64,000 nt of DNA from contig JAQGEQ010000081.1 in assembly GCA_034620365.1 (NCBI GenBank), positions 186,001 through 250,000 of the forward strand, given 5' to 3'. Within the stretch, counting starts at the first letter, position 1. Every line of letters starts with the position of its first letter. Of the stretch, positions 24,901 to 37,805 are shown piece by piece. The position numbers were made by a program, and so were the translations under genes. This DNA is from Pegea sp. RAD2-039. Taxonomy: Eukaryota > Chordata > Thaliacea > Salpida > Salpidae. A model generated the notes under the pieces. It saw only the letters and a program-made list of their open reading frames with translations, was not told the DNA's origin and ran no database searches.

Positions 24901-26600
24901 AGAAAAATTACAACGTTTTGGTAGTATAAGAAAAACTTACCCAGGAGATGTATTAAAGTTTTTAGGGATGATTTTGTACAAAACTTTAAACAGAGAATAT
25001 AAACTAAAGATACAGTTTTCAATGATTTCTCATAAATCAAAAATTCTAATTTGAATAATAGTTTGATAACAGTTAATTTTGATTTGATTTTTTAAATCAA
25101 GTTGTTTATAACTCATTTACTATTTCTAAATTATTATCAAAATTGACATAAACTAAAATCTCAAAATTTGGTGATAAAAGTTGTAATAATAATATTATCT
25201 TTTACTTGATACTTTTTTAATTTTGTTGAACAATCATATTGAATAATCATATTGAAAATTTTGTTTAAATTGTAGAATTATTGTAACTTGTATTATTTAT
25301 CTGTGATAGAACTATTTATTTTAGTTAGTTAAGTAATCGCTATTTTAATAAATTAATAACTTTATGAAATCTGATTTTTTATAATTTAAATAAAAGTCAA
25401 AAGATCAAAAATTGTTTTTCGAACGTTGTATCAAAAGCATTTTCTTAAAATTCTTTTTAAAATTCAAGAACAGCATTTTTTTCTTTTTCAAGTTTTATAT
25501 AAGTTGAAAAAATAAACAAATATGTTTGTTGTGATCAACATTACTTAGAAGTAGTCGTTAATCAAAAAGAAAATAATTTTTTAAATGCAAACTTAAACCA
25601 AATATTTAATAAAAGTTTCAATATTCTGCATTATCTAAATTTAATTAGCATAAATTAGAGCGGAATTAGTTTATGATTCAAAATTTATTTCAGGAAAAGA
25701 TTTTTTAAACTTTTGTTTTTAGAAAACATTAGATTGTTTAGAAATATAGATAAAACAAATAAATTTGATTAAAAATTCTGTTAAATCGTTTTTCTACTAA
25801 ATAAAAAAATATTTTATAAGGATCACGAAGAATCTAAAAATATCATAAAATCTGATCTCTTACTACATGTATGTTAAAAAGATGAACAAATACAACCACC
25901 AGAATAAAATATTCAGACATTTTTTACACTCACAGTACTTGTTAACCTAATTAAAAATCGGCTTTAATAATAATTGATAATCAACAAAATCAACAATTTG
26001 TAGAGTGTCTGTGATTTTAAATTCAACTGAATATATCAGTTTCAAAATTAAATTGGACTTATGAGAAGAACTTTCTAGAACCAATCTATTAGTAAAGAAA
26101 TTGAACTAATAAATAAGCCATTTTTAGTCTCATATTTGTGGGTTGAAACAGAAAAAAGTGAATTTCTTGAAAACAAATTTCTAGAAATGAAGTTCCTTAT
26201 TTGTTCATCATATTTTTCAAAATACAATTATCTTAACTATAAGTTGAAACAGAGAAAAGTAAATTTAATGAAAACAAAAAACAAAAATACGTTTTATATA
26301 AGTGGTAACTATACCTTATTTTTGTTGATTTGTTTTGAATTATTTTCACTAAAAGTGCTTTGTACAGTTGTGAACTGCGATATAGTCTTAAATACATTGC
26401 AATAGTGTTTATTCGAGATAAGGATTTTTTTGATTTTATTTTCATTATAATCAACTTATTTTGATAATTTGATAAATATACAAAATAATACACGTATAGT
26501 ACTCAATAAACAAAATTTATGTAAACTTTTTGACTTAATAGTTTAATACAAGAGCATTCTAATAGCATATTTCTTAACTTTTAGTTTGCATTTTTTAATA
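24901..26600. repeat. Mixed repeat blocks including a hairpin B copy
   Basis: Bases 25255-25740 match 20425-20660 and 53665-53900 (phrase AATTATTGTAACTTGTATTATTT). Bases 25860-26500 match 56670-57180 and 28860-29330, with a hairpin B variant at about 26116-26146. No gene is supported. Confidence 0.6.
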
Positions 26601-27640
26601 TTAAAATATAAATTATATCTGATTGATGTTTAGCGACTTTTTTTAAATAAAATTTTTAGGTTAATTTTCTAGATAGAAAAGTTTAGCACTAAAAAAGATG
26701 AAATTAATTTTTTAAACAATTTTCCTATTAAAGTTGTTATCAATTTATAATTTATATTTTTGCTAGATAAAATCAAATAAGTTTGCAACAACAACTAGCG
26801 CATTTGCTGAATTATCAGCAAAAGTAAACTCTGAAGGTAAATTACAAGGATTCTAAAAATTTTTTTGGGTTTCTTAAATAAACAATTTTCCAACGGAAGA
26901 AAAAATACATAGTTGAAAACTGACAGCTATAACTGTTGTTCGTTTTGACTTATATAGCTTTTTTTATTAGAAAATGATTTATTCTTCATGGAAACTAATC
27001 TAAAAAAGTAAACTTTTTTTTGTATTTTTTTCTTATATTTAAAATTAAAAACAATCTTAAAGCACACAAATCATTAATGACAGAAGATTCCTATGACAAT
27101 TGTAATAGTATTATTAATTTGTTTTAGAACTTTTTAAAATTTTTTTCAATTATATCTTTGACATGTAATTCATTAATAAGATATAATTTATCTGTCAGTA
27201 ATACGATTGTCAGTAAAAAAGTAAGCAGTTAAACAGTCTAAAATAAATTCTACAAGAGCTAAGTGCTAAGTGCCACAGTTTATTATTAAATCGTACTAAA
27301 GAAAAATAATCTTGTTTTAAAATGGTTTTTCAGAATGAGAAATCAAATTAAAAAAAAAATTAGTACCAACAGCGACAGCCTGCGGATGTTGTAACTTAAA
27401 AGTAACTTGTTTGATTTTTAACAAAATAAAGTAAACTAAACCTAAAAACAAACAACTTGCTTGATTTTGTTATTAGCAAACATTTATATAGAAAATCAAA
27501 TCTGCTATTAGGTTTTTTGCTGATATTTTTTGTTGAATTAAATCTTATATAAATATTTTTCTAAACGCAGTAGGTGTAAAACTTCTATTTTTTCAATAAT
27601 TTTTTTTAATTTTAAATGTGAACTTAGTTAGCAAAAATTA
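26601..27640 (+). repeat. Hairpin module, paired with 51440-52160
   Basis: Bases 26640-27360 match 51440-52160 in order. Hairpin A (27367-27391) follows. Relative to other copies, AAGTGCT is repeated at 27260-27272. No gene. Confidence 0.65.
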
Positions 27641-29726
27641 TAATTTATAGCAGCAACTGCAAAGTAGCGACTTTTGTTTATTAGAATAAGAAATTGAATA
27701 AAAAAGAAGCTAAATCAAAATGCCAACAGCGACAGCTGGCGGATGTTGTGAATTATAAATAATTTGTTTGAATAAAACGTTAGAAATGAAATAAATTAAA
27801 CTAAGCCAAAGACAAACATCTCGTTTGTTTAGAATTGTTATGCTGACTTATTTCAGTACAATATTTATAAGGTCAACGCAAATGAAAGTTGATTTTGCTA
27901 AAAGCAGAAAATATATGTTTTTAACTTTAATTTTTCTTTCACTTAATATCATAATAAAAGATATATTTGATTGATGATTGAAAAATAAAAATTCTTGATT
28001 CTCAATTTTTGGATTATAGTCTTTACTAGCAAAAATGAAATATGTTTTTATATCTTATTTATAGTGCATTTGTTGAATTATCTACAAAAGGTACACTTTA
28101 AAGGTAAACAATATTTTTCGTAAAACTGTTTTTGTTTCATTTCAACACAAAATTCTGTTTTTAGTAACAGAAATGATTAATCAAAATTTACATTTATAGC
28201 TGTTATGTATTTTGACTTATCTAGCTTCTTGATTGAGAAATGATTTGCATAATTCATAGAAAGTAATCTAAAAAGTAACAATTTACTTGTAAATTATTTC
28301 TTATGTTAAAATAAAAAAATTGACGCTAATCATCAATAACAGAAGTTGTTCATGACAAACACAAAGATATTATGAATTTGTTATTACTACTTTATGAAAA
28401 TTATAAATCTATATTTTTAAACTGGAACACATTAATAAGATATACTTTATATGTCAACGTTACCATTGTCAGTTAAACAGTCTAAATTCAAATCTCTAAG
28501 AGCTATGTGCCACAGTTTAATAACAAGTTGTACTTAAAAATATATTATTGTTTTGAAATGATTTTTCAGAATAATCGTTCTGATCGACAATACTGTAGAT
28601 GTAGCCGTTAATGAAAATGTAAATCTTATTTAAATAGAAACTTCAACTTAATATTTATAAATTTTTTCTGGAAAAGAATTTTCAAACTTTTATTTTTAGA
28701 AAATGTTAGATTGTTTTTAAATATAGATAAAATAGATAAATTTGCTTGAAAATTCTGTTAAAAGGTTTTTCCACTAAATAACAAATATCTTTTATTAGGA
28801 TCACAGAGAATCTAATAATATCATGAAATCTGATTTCTTGCTTCAAATAATGTAAAAACATGAATAAATACAACCACCAGAAAATAAAATATTCGAACAT
28901 TTTTTACACTCACAGTACTTGTTAATCTAATTAGAAACCGGCTTTAATAATAAATGATTATCAACGAAATCAGCAATCTGTAGAAGGTCTGTGTTTTAAC
29001 TTCAACTGAGTACATCAGTTTCATAATGTTAGGTTTAACAGAAGAGCTTTCTGAAACTAGTCTAAATGGAAAGAATTTGACCTTATAAATAAGCCAGTTT
29101 TAGTTTCATACTTATGGGTTGAAACAGAAAAAAGTAAAGTTCTTAAAAACAAATTTTTAAAAATAAAGTTTCTTATTTATCCATCATATATTTTAAAATA
29201 GATTTATCTTAATTACAGGTTGAAACAGAGAAAAGTAAATTTTATAAGAACAAAAGAAAAAATTAGTATTATATATATGACAAAATTATTTTTCTTGATT
29301 TGTTTTGAAATATTTTCATTAAAAGTGCTTTGCATAGTTTTTATTTTATGAGATGTTTTCCAAAGTTTTAATAATATTCTCGTCAACGATTTTATTTCAA
29401 AATTCTGGTTTTTGCAAAAGCTTGAATTAAATTTTTAAGCAAATAATAAAAATTTTCGATCATATATTTTTCAACATTTACCACTGATAGTTGATAAATA
29501 TCTAGTTTAATTGTTAAAAGTTCATATTTATCTAGCTTTATATCTTTATAAATTGTAAAAGTGAGTTTGAAGCAGCTAAATGCAAGCAAACATTTATTTA
29601 TTGTATATACTTACGTTCAGAAGTTTTGTTTATGGTTATTTAGATTGTTTTCTTATATATTGTTTTTTTTTGCTTTTTTGTATTTAAGTACTTTTTGACG
29701 TTCATTAATTTAAAAAAGACAGAATT
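27641..29726 (+). repeat. Hairpin module H, copy 1
   Basis: Bases 27640-28797 match 39600-40768 closely, and 46961-48180 and 55500-56690 more distantly. The hairpin A variant has a CAGCTG centre (27724-27748). A hairpin B variant lies at about 29096, then block H to 29700. The cullin-bearing duplication copy 2 begins at 29727, interrupting block H. Confidence 0.75.
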
Positions 29727-30534
29727 ATTTCATGATCTTATAAGTACCAAAATACTTCAGTGGTAGTTTTGTGTAAAAATACTTTTAGGATTTTTTTTTT
29801 GTTTATTTATATTGTGTATATAGAAGGAAAAAATGTTTTGCAGTCGTAATGTCAGCTTTTTGATTCGTTTTAAAATTTCGTCCAGCTACCATTACTTAGA
29901 ATGGTTTTTTCAAATTCATTTTCAAAATAATAATTCATTTCATTTTCATAACTTTTTTGCGTACAAAATCATTTCTGCTTCAAAGGTATTACTAGGTTTG
30001 ATCAACATTTTAAATTCAAAAACTTTCATGTAAGATTTTTCTAGATCCGTTACTTAAGCTAAAAGCGCAAAGTTAAGTTTTCTGATTGCAAAAGTGTTTA
30101 TGTTATCTCCTAGTGGTTTAAAGACAAGATAAAAAATTTATGTTTCCTTTTCAGTTGTTAGATAAATCTGTAGCCTGCTACAGGATTAGCTTAATAATAG
30201 AACATTTTGTTTTAAGTATATGGGATCTATAGTTTAAGCAATAGTACAGTGCTAGGTTTTCTGAATGTAAGGTTATGTATCTTTTGGATTATAACAGACT
30301 AAATAACTTTTTGAATATTTAATGCTGTTGAAAAAGAGTGTAGTTAGCTAAACTTGGCTGCTACTGCTTTTACTTGTTATGTTTTAATTATTGTTCTTGT
30401 TTTACTATTTAAAGCACCAGAAAATTTAAGTTTTTTTTGGATATCTTTCTAAAAGAATACATTTTTAGCTTAAAAGTAATTTTTTGTGCATATTAAAAAT
30501 ATTGTTTAAACGTGCTTAAATGATCTTAACAATT

Positions 30535-30735
30535 GTTTTGCGCGTGACTGAGGCACGATCGCTTCATGTTTATGAGGCTGGTTGTAGAGGGTGTTTTTTC
30601 TCGCTTCTATTTTCGATGTAAGACGTCATGATTTCTTTGTTTATTCAGACAAACACCTACATACTTTGAAACAAACACACGAAGCAGCCACATGTTTCAT
30701 CAAGATTCAAACTATTCAGACACTAATAAAGTGAT
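30535..30735 (+). promoter_or_regulatory. GC-richer island upstream of cullin-3 copy 2
   Basis: The counterpart of 1915-2115, with few differences. The CRE-like motif reads AAGACGTCAT here, and the short upstream ATG frame is kept. The function is inferred only from its position and its contrast with the surrounding AT-rich DNA. Confidence 0.25.
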
Positions 30736-31386
30736 AGAAATTTTTATCATTTTAGATATCAATTTTGCTGTACTGGTTTAAATATAGTGGATTAAAGAAT
30801 TTCATTTTTTGCTAAAATGTTGATAGTAATATACTGTTGATTTTTTTAATTGTAATTTGAAGTTAACTTGCTATGCTTATAGTTTTAAATTAATTTTACA
30901 TTTATAGAGATTTTATTAAAGCTTTAGCAAATATTAGAGTAGGATTTATAATTAGTTTTATAATTCAAACATTTGGTTTTCATCTATATATTAATAATTA
31001 TATAAATCATTACATTTTGTGATTTTCAGAAACTTGTGTTTTTTTACTTATTTTATGATACACCTTTATTTACAAATATATTTAACCCATTTTTATTTTT
31101 TTTTTTTCAACAAATTTCTGCAAAATGCGTTTTATCAAAGTTGAGTGAAAATATTTATAATAGAAATGAGGTGCTAACTTCAGTTTTCAGGCTTTTATAA
31201 GTTGAGCAGTTATAAACTTTCAGTCTAAGTTAGCCAGCTTATGTAAAAGGAAATCAACTTATTGGTTGATATGACATTTTTGATTCTCAAAAATTCTGTT
31301 TTTATTCACTATTTTTTTATTTTAATTTGATAAAAAAATTTTCATATAAAGAAAATGAAAATATAAAATCTGATTTTTTTTTTTAG

Positions 31387-33507
31387 ATGACAGTGGATGA
31401 CCGATACTTCTTGAACAACTGGGATCTGCTCAAAAAAGCAATCCAACAAATTCAAAACAAAAACGAGGGTAGTCTTAGATTTGAAGAAATTTATAAGAAT
31501 GCCTACATGATGGTTATTCATGAGCATGGCGAGAAGTTGTACAATGGATTGAGAGAGGTGGTCACTGACCATCTTCGTCTAAAGGTGATTGGTTGTTGGA
31601 ATTTGGGTCGATCATTTTTATAGTTTATTTGGCAAAGCTCACATCAAAAGATGTTTCTTAGAAATATTTTCTTAATCATTGGCCACCTATTAGGTCCTAA
31701 CCTAGACAGAAACTAGCTGGACGTTGATGCCACTGTCCCAGCTGACAGTCATCGAACATCGGGTGTAATTGGGTGGTTCTGTTTGTCTAAAATGACTTTT
31801 AGAGATTTATTTAGTGAAAAAAAAACTCCTTTTAATTCAGGTTAGTGTTGATGTGATTGCTTCACTGAAGAACAACTTCCTGTCCACACTGAACGCTGCT
31901 TGGGAAGACCATCTAACCTGCATGGTAAAGATCAGATATACCATGGCGCTTATGGTCAGTATCTTTACCTACATGTTGATCTTCTCACATCTTTTTTGTA
32001 AAGGATCGAGCTTATGTGTCTCAAAATAACGTTGATAATGTTTATCATCTGGGATTAAAACTCTTTCGAGATGAAGTGATCCGCCACAAGGAGATAGGAA
32101 GTTATCTTGAAGAATTGCTTCTAGATCTCGTAGCTCGCGATCGAAAGGGGGAAGTTGTTGACAGGTAGATGACTCTAGAGTGTTTAAAACATCTTTCTAA
32201 ACATCTTCTACTTTCAGAGGTTCTATCAGAAGCGCTTGCATGATGCTCACGACTTTATCGCTGAATAACCGAGACGTTTACGAGCAACAATTTGAGATCG
32301 CTTTTTTGCATCAGTCGGCTGAATTTTATAGAGTAAAAAATCCTCCTTAAGAATCATAAACATTTCTAATTTAATTATCATTTGTAGTTGGAAAGCCAGA
32401 AATTGTTAGCTGAAAACAGTACCTCTGTCTACATCAATAAAGTTGAAGCTAGAATCGAAGAGGAAGTCGAAAGAGCGCGTTATTATCTTAATCCAATGAG
32501 CGAACCAGCCATATTATCTGGTACCTAGACACCCTCATCATCATCGACCAGCTTTAAATTTGTTTTTTTGATTCAGTTCTTGAAAGCGAGCTGATCCAGA
32601 AGCACATACGTACCATAGTTGAGATGGAAAACTCTGGAGCTGTTCACATGTTAAAGAATGATAAAAAAGAGGGTTTGTTGGATTTCTCCAACCACATAAG
32701 TTAAATATAAAACTGGTTTTTGTTTACAGATCTTCTTTGTATGTACAAGTTGTTTGAAAGAGTTCCTGAAGGTCTTTTGACTTTGAAGGATTGTTTGAGT
32801 GTGTACCTTCGAGAGCAGGGCAAGGCTCTTGTTGAAGATTGTAGTCAAAAGTCTGCAGTGGATTACATCCAGGTACTTCTTTCTATTTATCATCTAACCT
32901 TTTAACTTTCAACCTTGTAGAGCTTGCTGAACCTCAAGGATCGTATGGATGACTTTTTGAATAAATCATTCAAAAATGATAATATCTTTAAGAAGATGAT
33001 CGGGGATGACTTTGAATGGTTTGTTAATCTCAACCCGAAGTCACCAGAGTACCTCTCGTTGTTTATTGATGATAAACTGATTAAAGGCGATAAAATGGTT
33101 AGTTTAAAACAACCCGGTGCCCTCATAGTCATTCCGATCTTTCTAGTTATCTGAACAAGACGTTGAAAGCGTCCTGGAAAAGTCGATGTCGCTATTTCGC
33201 TTTCTGCAAGAAAAAGATGTTTTTGAGCGCTACTACAAACAGCATCTCAGTAGACGTCTTCTCACCAACAAAAGTATCTCAGATGACTCTGAGAAAAACA
33301 TGATCGCCAAATTGAAGGTTTGTTAACTTTTTTAATCAACTACGTCATCAATCGCGAGGCGTCATCGAATTTCAGACTGATTGTGGATGCCAGTTCACCA
33401 GCAAACTCGAAAGTATGTTCAATGACATGAAATTCTCCATCACAACCAACGAGGACTTTAAGCGTCACATCACCGACAACTCCGGAATAAAGGATTTTTC
33501 TTTGTAA
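31387..33507 (+). CDS. C-terminally truncated cullin-3, copy 2 (10 exons)
   Basis: Same gene structure as copy 1. Exons: 31387-31584, 31841-31954, 32004-32164, 32218-32332, 32388-32520, 32577-32672, 32730-32872, 32921-33097, 33147-33317, 33376-33507. All introns are GT-AG, and the nine shorter-or-equal intron lengths match copy 1 except the first (256 against 254). The joined frame is again 479 codons with no stop, differing from copy 1 at about 21 residues. At several sites copy 2 keeps the residue usual in animal CUL3 where copy 1 does not ([28 protein letters not shown], and the Y of the BTB-binding helix). At others copy 1 is the conserved one (RVYV, AREROK-type E, GDF, ECGC). It lacks the RBX1-binding and neddylation regions. 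The replacement-to-silent ratio suggests weak or no constraint since duplication. Confidence 0.9.
31691..31743 (+). other. Structured intron-1 island, copy 2
   Basis: Both stems seen at 3068-3120 are retained: TAGGT/ACCTA, and AGCTGGAC (31715-31722) with GTCCCAGCT (31735-31743). The single change in the core lies between the stems. Confidence 0.3.
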
Positions 33508-33543
33508 TTTAAATAAATAGATGAAATAACATTTTTTTATAAA

Positions 33544-33635
33544 ATCGCCGCTGCAACAGAAGATTAATAAGTCGAATTATGAGTAGTGATTTATTGTTGA
33601 AGACAGTAAATGAAGTTGTTCTAGAGATCAATTAG
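33544..33635 (+). pseudogene. Decayed WHB-like remnant, copy 2
   Basis: The counterpart of 4919-5010, reading IAAAT, then KINKSN, then MSSDLLLKTVNEVVLEI across frame shifts. The lysine aligned with the cullin NEDD8 acceptor is kept in both copies. The call rests on a short degenerate match. Confidence 0.38.
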
Positions 33636-35126
33636 AAAGTTACGGATGATTTTATCAGAGTTTATAATTAATGACAATATTTTTGTAAACAAACTTTATA
33701 GAAATTATAATTTATATCAATTAAATAAAAAGCTTAATAAATGCTACTTTATATTTAAAAAGAATATGCTGGTTTAAAAACGGTAAACAACTTTCAATTT
33801 TAACTAGTTTGAAAAACTACTCGACTGTAAACGCAAGGCAAATTAAACTTATGTAAGAAAGTTTATCCTGTTTCTATTCAACCTGATTACTACTATTTAA
33901 ATAACTAAATAAAAACAATACTGGAAAACGAAAAAAAAAGACAATTCGGTGAAAATTCTTTAATTTTAGAAAGTGATAACTTTTCGCTTGATCCATTTAC
34001 AATTAATTTAGTCTAATTGAAAGCTTATTAGATTAAGAGATATAATATCTTTTTTGAGATCTATTTCGATCTTTACCCTATTTTTTGTGATGATCGAAGG
34101 TGTTTATTTTATAAAAGTCGTAAATAATCTTAAATCAAATAAAAAAATAAAGCATGAGGTCATTGAAACACATTTAGACGTTTTCATTAACTTGCTAACA
34201 AATAAGTTTTTGGTTTCAACTAACTTTCTAATATTATACAAATGTACAAATGATTGCCAAATTAATGACGTCATAATTGCTGATAGTAAAAACACGTAGT
34301 CACGGTTCAGTAATTTTAATTTGTAAATAAAACAAAAACAAAACTACAAATTAAAATGAATTTAATGATCATGAACTCTACAGATAAAAAAAGCATCAAA
34401 TTAAAAGAAAGAAATGAAGAATCTTTAATCAGAAATATACATCTTATATTTAAAATAAACGTTTTTAGTAACAACATCTAATTAAATAGTTAAATAACTA
34501 TGCCAATAAATGATAAATCATAATCACAATATACACAAAGTACTATAAAATTTATACAGAGAAAGTTTTTAATCTATTTATGAATAAAAGAAAGTTGGTT
34601 TGAAAAAAGAGATAGACTCAAGAAATTTAATCGAGCGTACCTTAATCAGTGAAGATAGAAAAGAGACAGAAGAGTTGAGACTTTTAATGAGTCTATTTGA
34701 TTCTAAACTGTTTTGTTTGTTTGTAAATTAGTTCTACAAAAACTCATTAAAAACTCAATTTTATAAATTGGCGATCTCAAAACATCTGAACCAAATATTA
34801 AAATTAAACAGAATAATTGCATAATTTCCATTTCATTTATGATATAAAGTATTAATCGATAAGTTATTTAGTATCTAATTAAATTGATTAAGATTTTTTC
34901 ATAATTCTCTACTACTAGTAGTGTTTATGTATTACACAAATAGTTTTCACGACAATCAGCATGGACATATTGGTTAATTAACATTTGTTGATTAGAATTA
35001 ACTGATGATTAGGGTTGATAGTTAATATTTACTTCATTCATATGAGTTTTTGTAGACTGAGATTAAAAAGGAATTATTTCAAATGTGAGTTGATCAATAA
35101 AGATGAAGTGATTTCTTTCACTTCAT
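33636..35126. other. Gene-free 3' part of duplication copy 2
   Basis: The counterpart of 5011-6476, with no supported gene. The ATGAAGTGA..TCACTTCAT inverted repeat beside the RT remnant is preserved as a hairpin at about 35103-35126, with one loop base changed. Confidence 0.55.
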
Positions 35127-35310
35127 TCACAAATTCTCGTCTTCACAAGACTTTGTGGGCTGGATTCTGAGCTGCCAATTCATAGATCAGTTTTCTACAG
35201 TGTGTAGTGCAGTTTGAAGTTTTGAAGAATTGCAACATAATAGCTTGATATCATCTGCATACACAAACACTCTGACATCATCTACTGCTACTAGTCTTCT
35301 GATGACGTCT
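35127..35310 (-). pseudogene. Non-LTR RT fragment, copy 2
   Basis: This minus-strand remnant covers the YADD motif and the following region, ending at the duplication edge just beyond motif C. Where copy 1 has an in-frame TAA (about 6588), copy 2 keeps CAA. Where copy 1 keeps TGG (in ENWSMNW), copy 2 has TGA. The two copies therefore acquired different stop codons after duplication, and neither is active. Confidence 0.85.
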
Positions 35311-35328
35311 AAAAATAAATATTAGAAA

Positions 35329-35508
35329 TTACATCTTAATAAGCCCACTCCACCAGCCTCGATAACCAGATTAAGTTTTTTCTCATACCGCACAGTCAGT
35401 ACATGGAACAATCTGCCATCAGAGATTGTCATATCAAAATCACTTATGCTGTTCAAGAAAAAACTGAATTGTTATAATATCGCCAACCTTGCTATTTCTA
35501 AACTGTGA
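35329..35508 (+). pseudogene. C-terminal end of a non-LTR RT, opposite orientation
   Basis: A 59-codon plus-strand frame ends at TGA 35506-35508 and contains YRTVSTWNNLPSEIV and LMLFKKKLNCYN. This is the typical C-terminal signature (W-N-x-L-P ... F-K-x-x-L) of Jockey/CR1-like ORF2 proteins. It starts 18 bases after the duplication edge and points the opposite way from the RT piece at 35127-35310. Two retroelement fragments are thus joined tail to tail at the junction. A stop (TAG at 35323) closes the frame upstream. Confidence 0.8.
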
Positions 35509-37440
35509 ATTTTTCTCTTTTACAATACTATGATTCTGTACAATTCTTCATTGTCATATGCTTTTTCGTTTACACATCAAATAAACAATAAAATATATAA
35601 ATAAATACAAACTACAGTCTCTACTTTTTCACACAAATATTTTACGAAAGAAATTATTATTAGCTTTATTTTTATTATTATTAATCTTTGTATAAATTTA
35701 TTATTTTTATAGACAACTGAATATGTCAGTCTCAAAATTTTAAACGGAAGATGGGAAACATAAATCAACTCGTCAATTAGTAGAGCTAACCATATAAAAA
35801 AGGCTGTTTTAGTCTCAAATTTGTGGGTTGAAACAGAAAAAAGTTAAGTCATGAAAACAAACATTTAAAAATATTGTTTTTTTATTTGTTTGTATTATTA
35901 TATAATATTGAATTAAAGTTTTTTATTTATATTTAGATAATAAAAAAGAACCATCTTAAGTAAATTGAGTATGTAAAAAAATATTTGTTTGCCATACCAA
36001 AGTTAGAAAAAATTGTATTGGTTAAATAGAAGTAAATGTAATGTAATACTCTTTGTCTTATTAGAAACTAACCAAACTACTTTTATTCAAAGAAATGAAC
36101 ATATATTAAAAAATAACAAAACTTTATGCAAACCTTTTAATTTAACAAGTTAATACAACAGCACTCTAATAAAATATTTTTTAACTTTCATTTTGTTTTT
36201 TTTAATATTAAACTATAAATTATATTTGATTTATGCTTAGCTACTATTTTAAACAAAATTTGATGGTTATTTTTCAACACAAAAAGGCATACAACAAAAC
36301 AAAATGAAATTAATTGTTTTAACAAGTTTTCAATTCAATTTGTTATCAATTTCTAGATTATATTCTTACTAGCTAAAATCGAATAAGTTTGCAACCTCTA
36401 ATACATCTGTTAAATTATCAGCAAAAGTAAACTTTGAAATTAAATTCTATAGATTCTAAGAATTGTTGTTTTTAAACAGCAGTTAAACAGTTTAAGATTA
36501 ATTCTATAAGAGCTAAGTGCCACAGTTTAATATCGAATCGTACTAAAGAAAACTATTCTGGTCTGAAAAGTGTTTTTCAGAATGAGAAATTAAATTAAAA
36601 AGATATACATTGTACTAACAGCGACAGCTAGCGGATGTTGTGACTTACAAATAACTTGTTCGATTTTTAAGAAACAAGAAAAAACTAAACTAAACCAAAA
36701 ACAAACATATCGCTTTGTTTTAATGTCACCGAACATTTGTATAGAAAATCAAATCAGCTTTTAAATTATTTGCTGATATTTTATGTTAAATTACAGCGAC
36801 TAAACTAATTTTCCACAAGCAGTAGGTGTAAAACTTTGCTAATTTTCTTAATAGTTTTTTTTAATATAAATACTTAGTCAGCAAAATTTGTATTTTAGAA
36901 AAGTTAGTAAGTAAATACAAGTTGAAATTAGCCAAGGGTATTGGGTTCTGAAAAAATTATTTATAATGAATTCAAGGTTTTGCAAGTTTACACCACAAAC
37001 TGTAGATTATAAGAAGCTTTTATATAGCTCTACACTGAGAGAAGGAGATTGTGTACATCGGTTTGGTTCAGTTGATGGACTAGCTACCAGATTAATTTGA
37101 AGTTGATTGAATTTCAACAAACTTTAATCCAATATTACAGAGCAGTGTATCAACTACTACCTTTATCTTGCCTTATGGTTTTCTTGTTTAATATTCAAAC
37201 GCAAAAGGTGTTGAAATATTTTCAACATTTGTATTATTATTCTTTAAAGAAATTAGACCCTGCTTCACTTTTTAGAGCTTAAATTAACTCTCTTGAGGAT
37301 TTTTTTAAACAAAAATTCGATTTTTTTATAGTAAATATAAAAGAAAGATCTGAAAAATTTGACTTAGTAGCGTTTATTTTGGATTAGAAGTAGCTTATTC
37401 AGTTGCTTTGAAATTTTTATTATTGTATATATAATATTAT
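35509..37440 (+). repeat. Block L and hairpin module
   Basis: Bases 35580-35930 match 22957-23210 and 62310-62600 (block L with hairpin B at 35804-35836). Bases 36480-37440 match 18770-19740 and 52020-52980, including hairpin A (36616-36640). A 61-codon frame at 37097-37282 is in repeat sequence and is not called. Confidence 0.7.
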
Positions 37441-37805
37441 ACAATGTTCTAGGTGACTTTGCTTGTTTCTAGGTTTAAAATGACTGTCATTTAGGTTTAA
37501 TTTTAAGGTACTTCGAAATAGAAAAGTTTTTTATAACTTTCTAAAGAAAAAATTTTAATGAACATTGATGTAACCTTCCATTATTTTTTTTGTTAATAAT
37601 GTCTACCAAACAAGTTATTAAATTGAATAATCAATTTAATTTATTCTGTTGCGAAATCTAAAAAAATTTGAATATAATCTGTTGGGATAAAACTGCTGAA
37701 TATTACCATCTATAACTTTATTTTTATTTTCATTAGTAAGAAGTTCTAATTTATTTCAACATAAGTAGTTTCTTCATAATTATTAGTTATTTATATTAAA
37801 TAATC
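37441..37805. other. AT-rich spacer
   Basis: No gene and no clear repeat motif. Its right end leads into a copy of zinc-finger gene sequence. Confidence 0.5.

Larger units (their letters stand above)
29727..35310 (+). repeat. 5.6-kb segmental duplication, copy 2
   Basis: The partner of 1081-6684, 28.6 kb downstream in direct orientation. It is 20 bp shorter overall. One difference is an 18-bp deletion at about 29985 relative to 1351-1368, flanked by TTCAA repeats, consistent with slippage. It ends inside the RT remnant, after GATGACGTCT. Confidence 0.95.

Noticed and set aside
24669..24902. A 77-codon frame related to 14414-14620
   Set aside because: Repeat sequence; the partner lacks an ATG and diverges, and the translation has no protein-like features.
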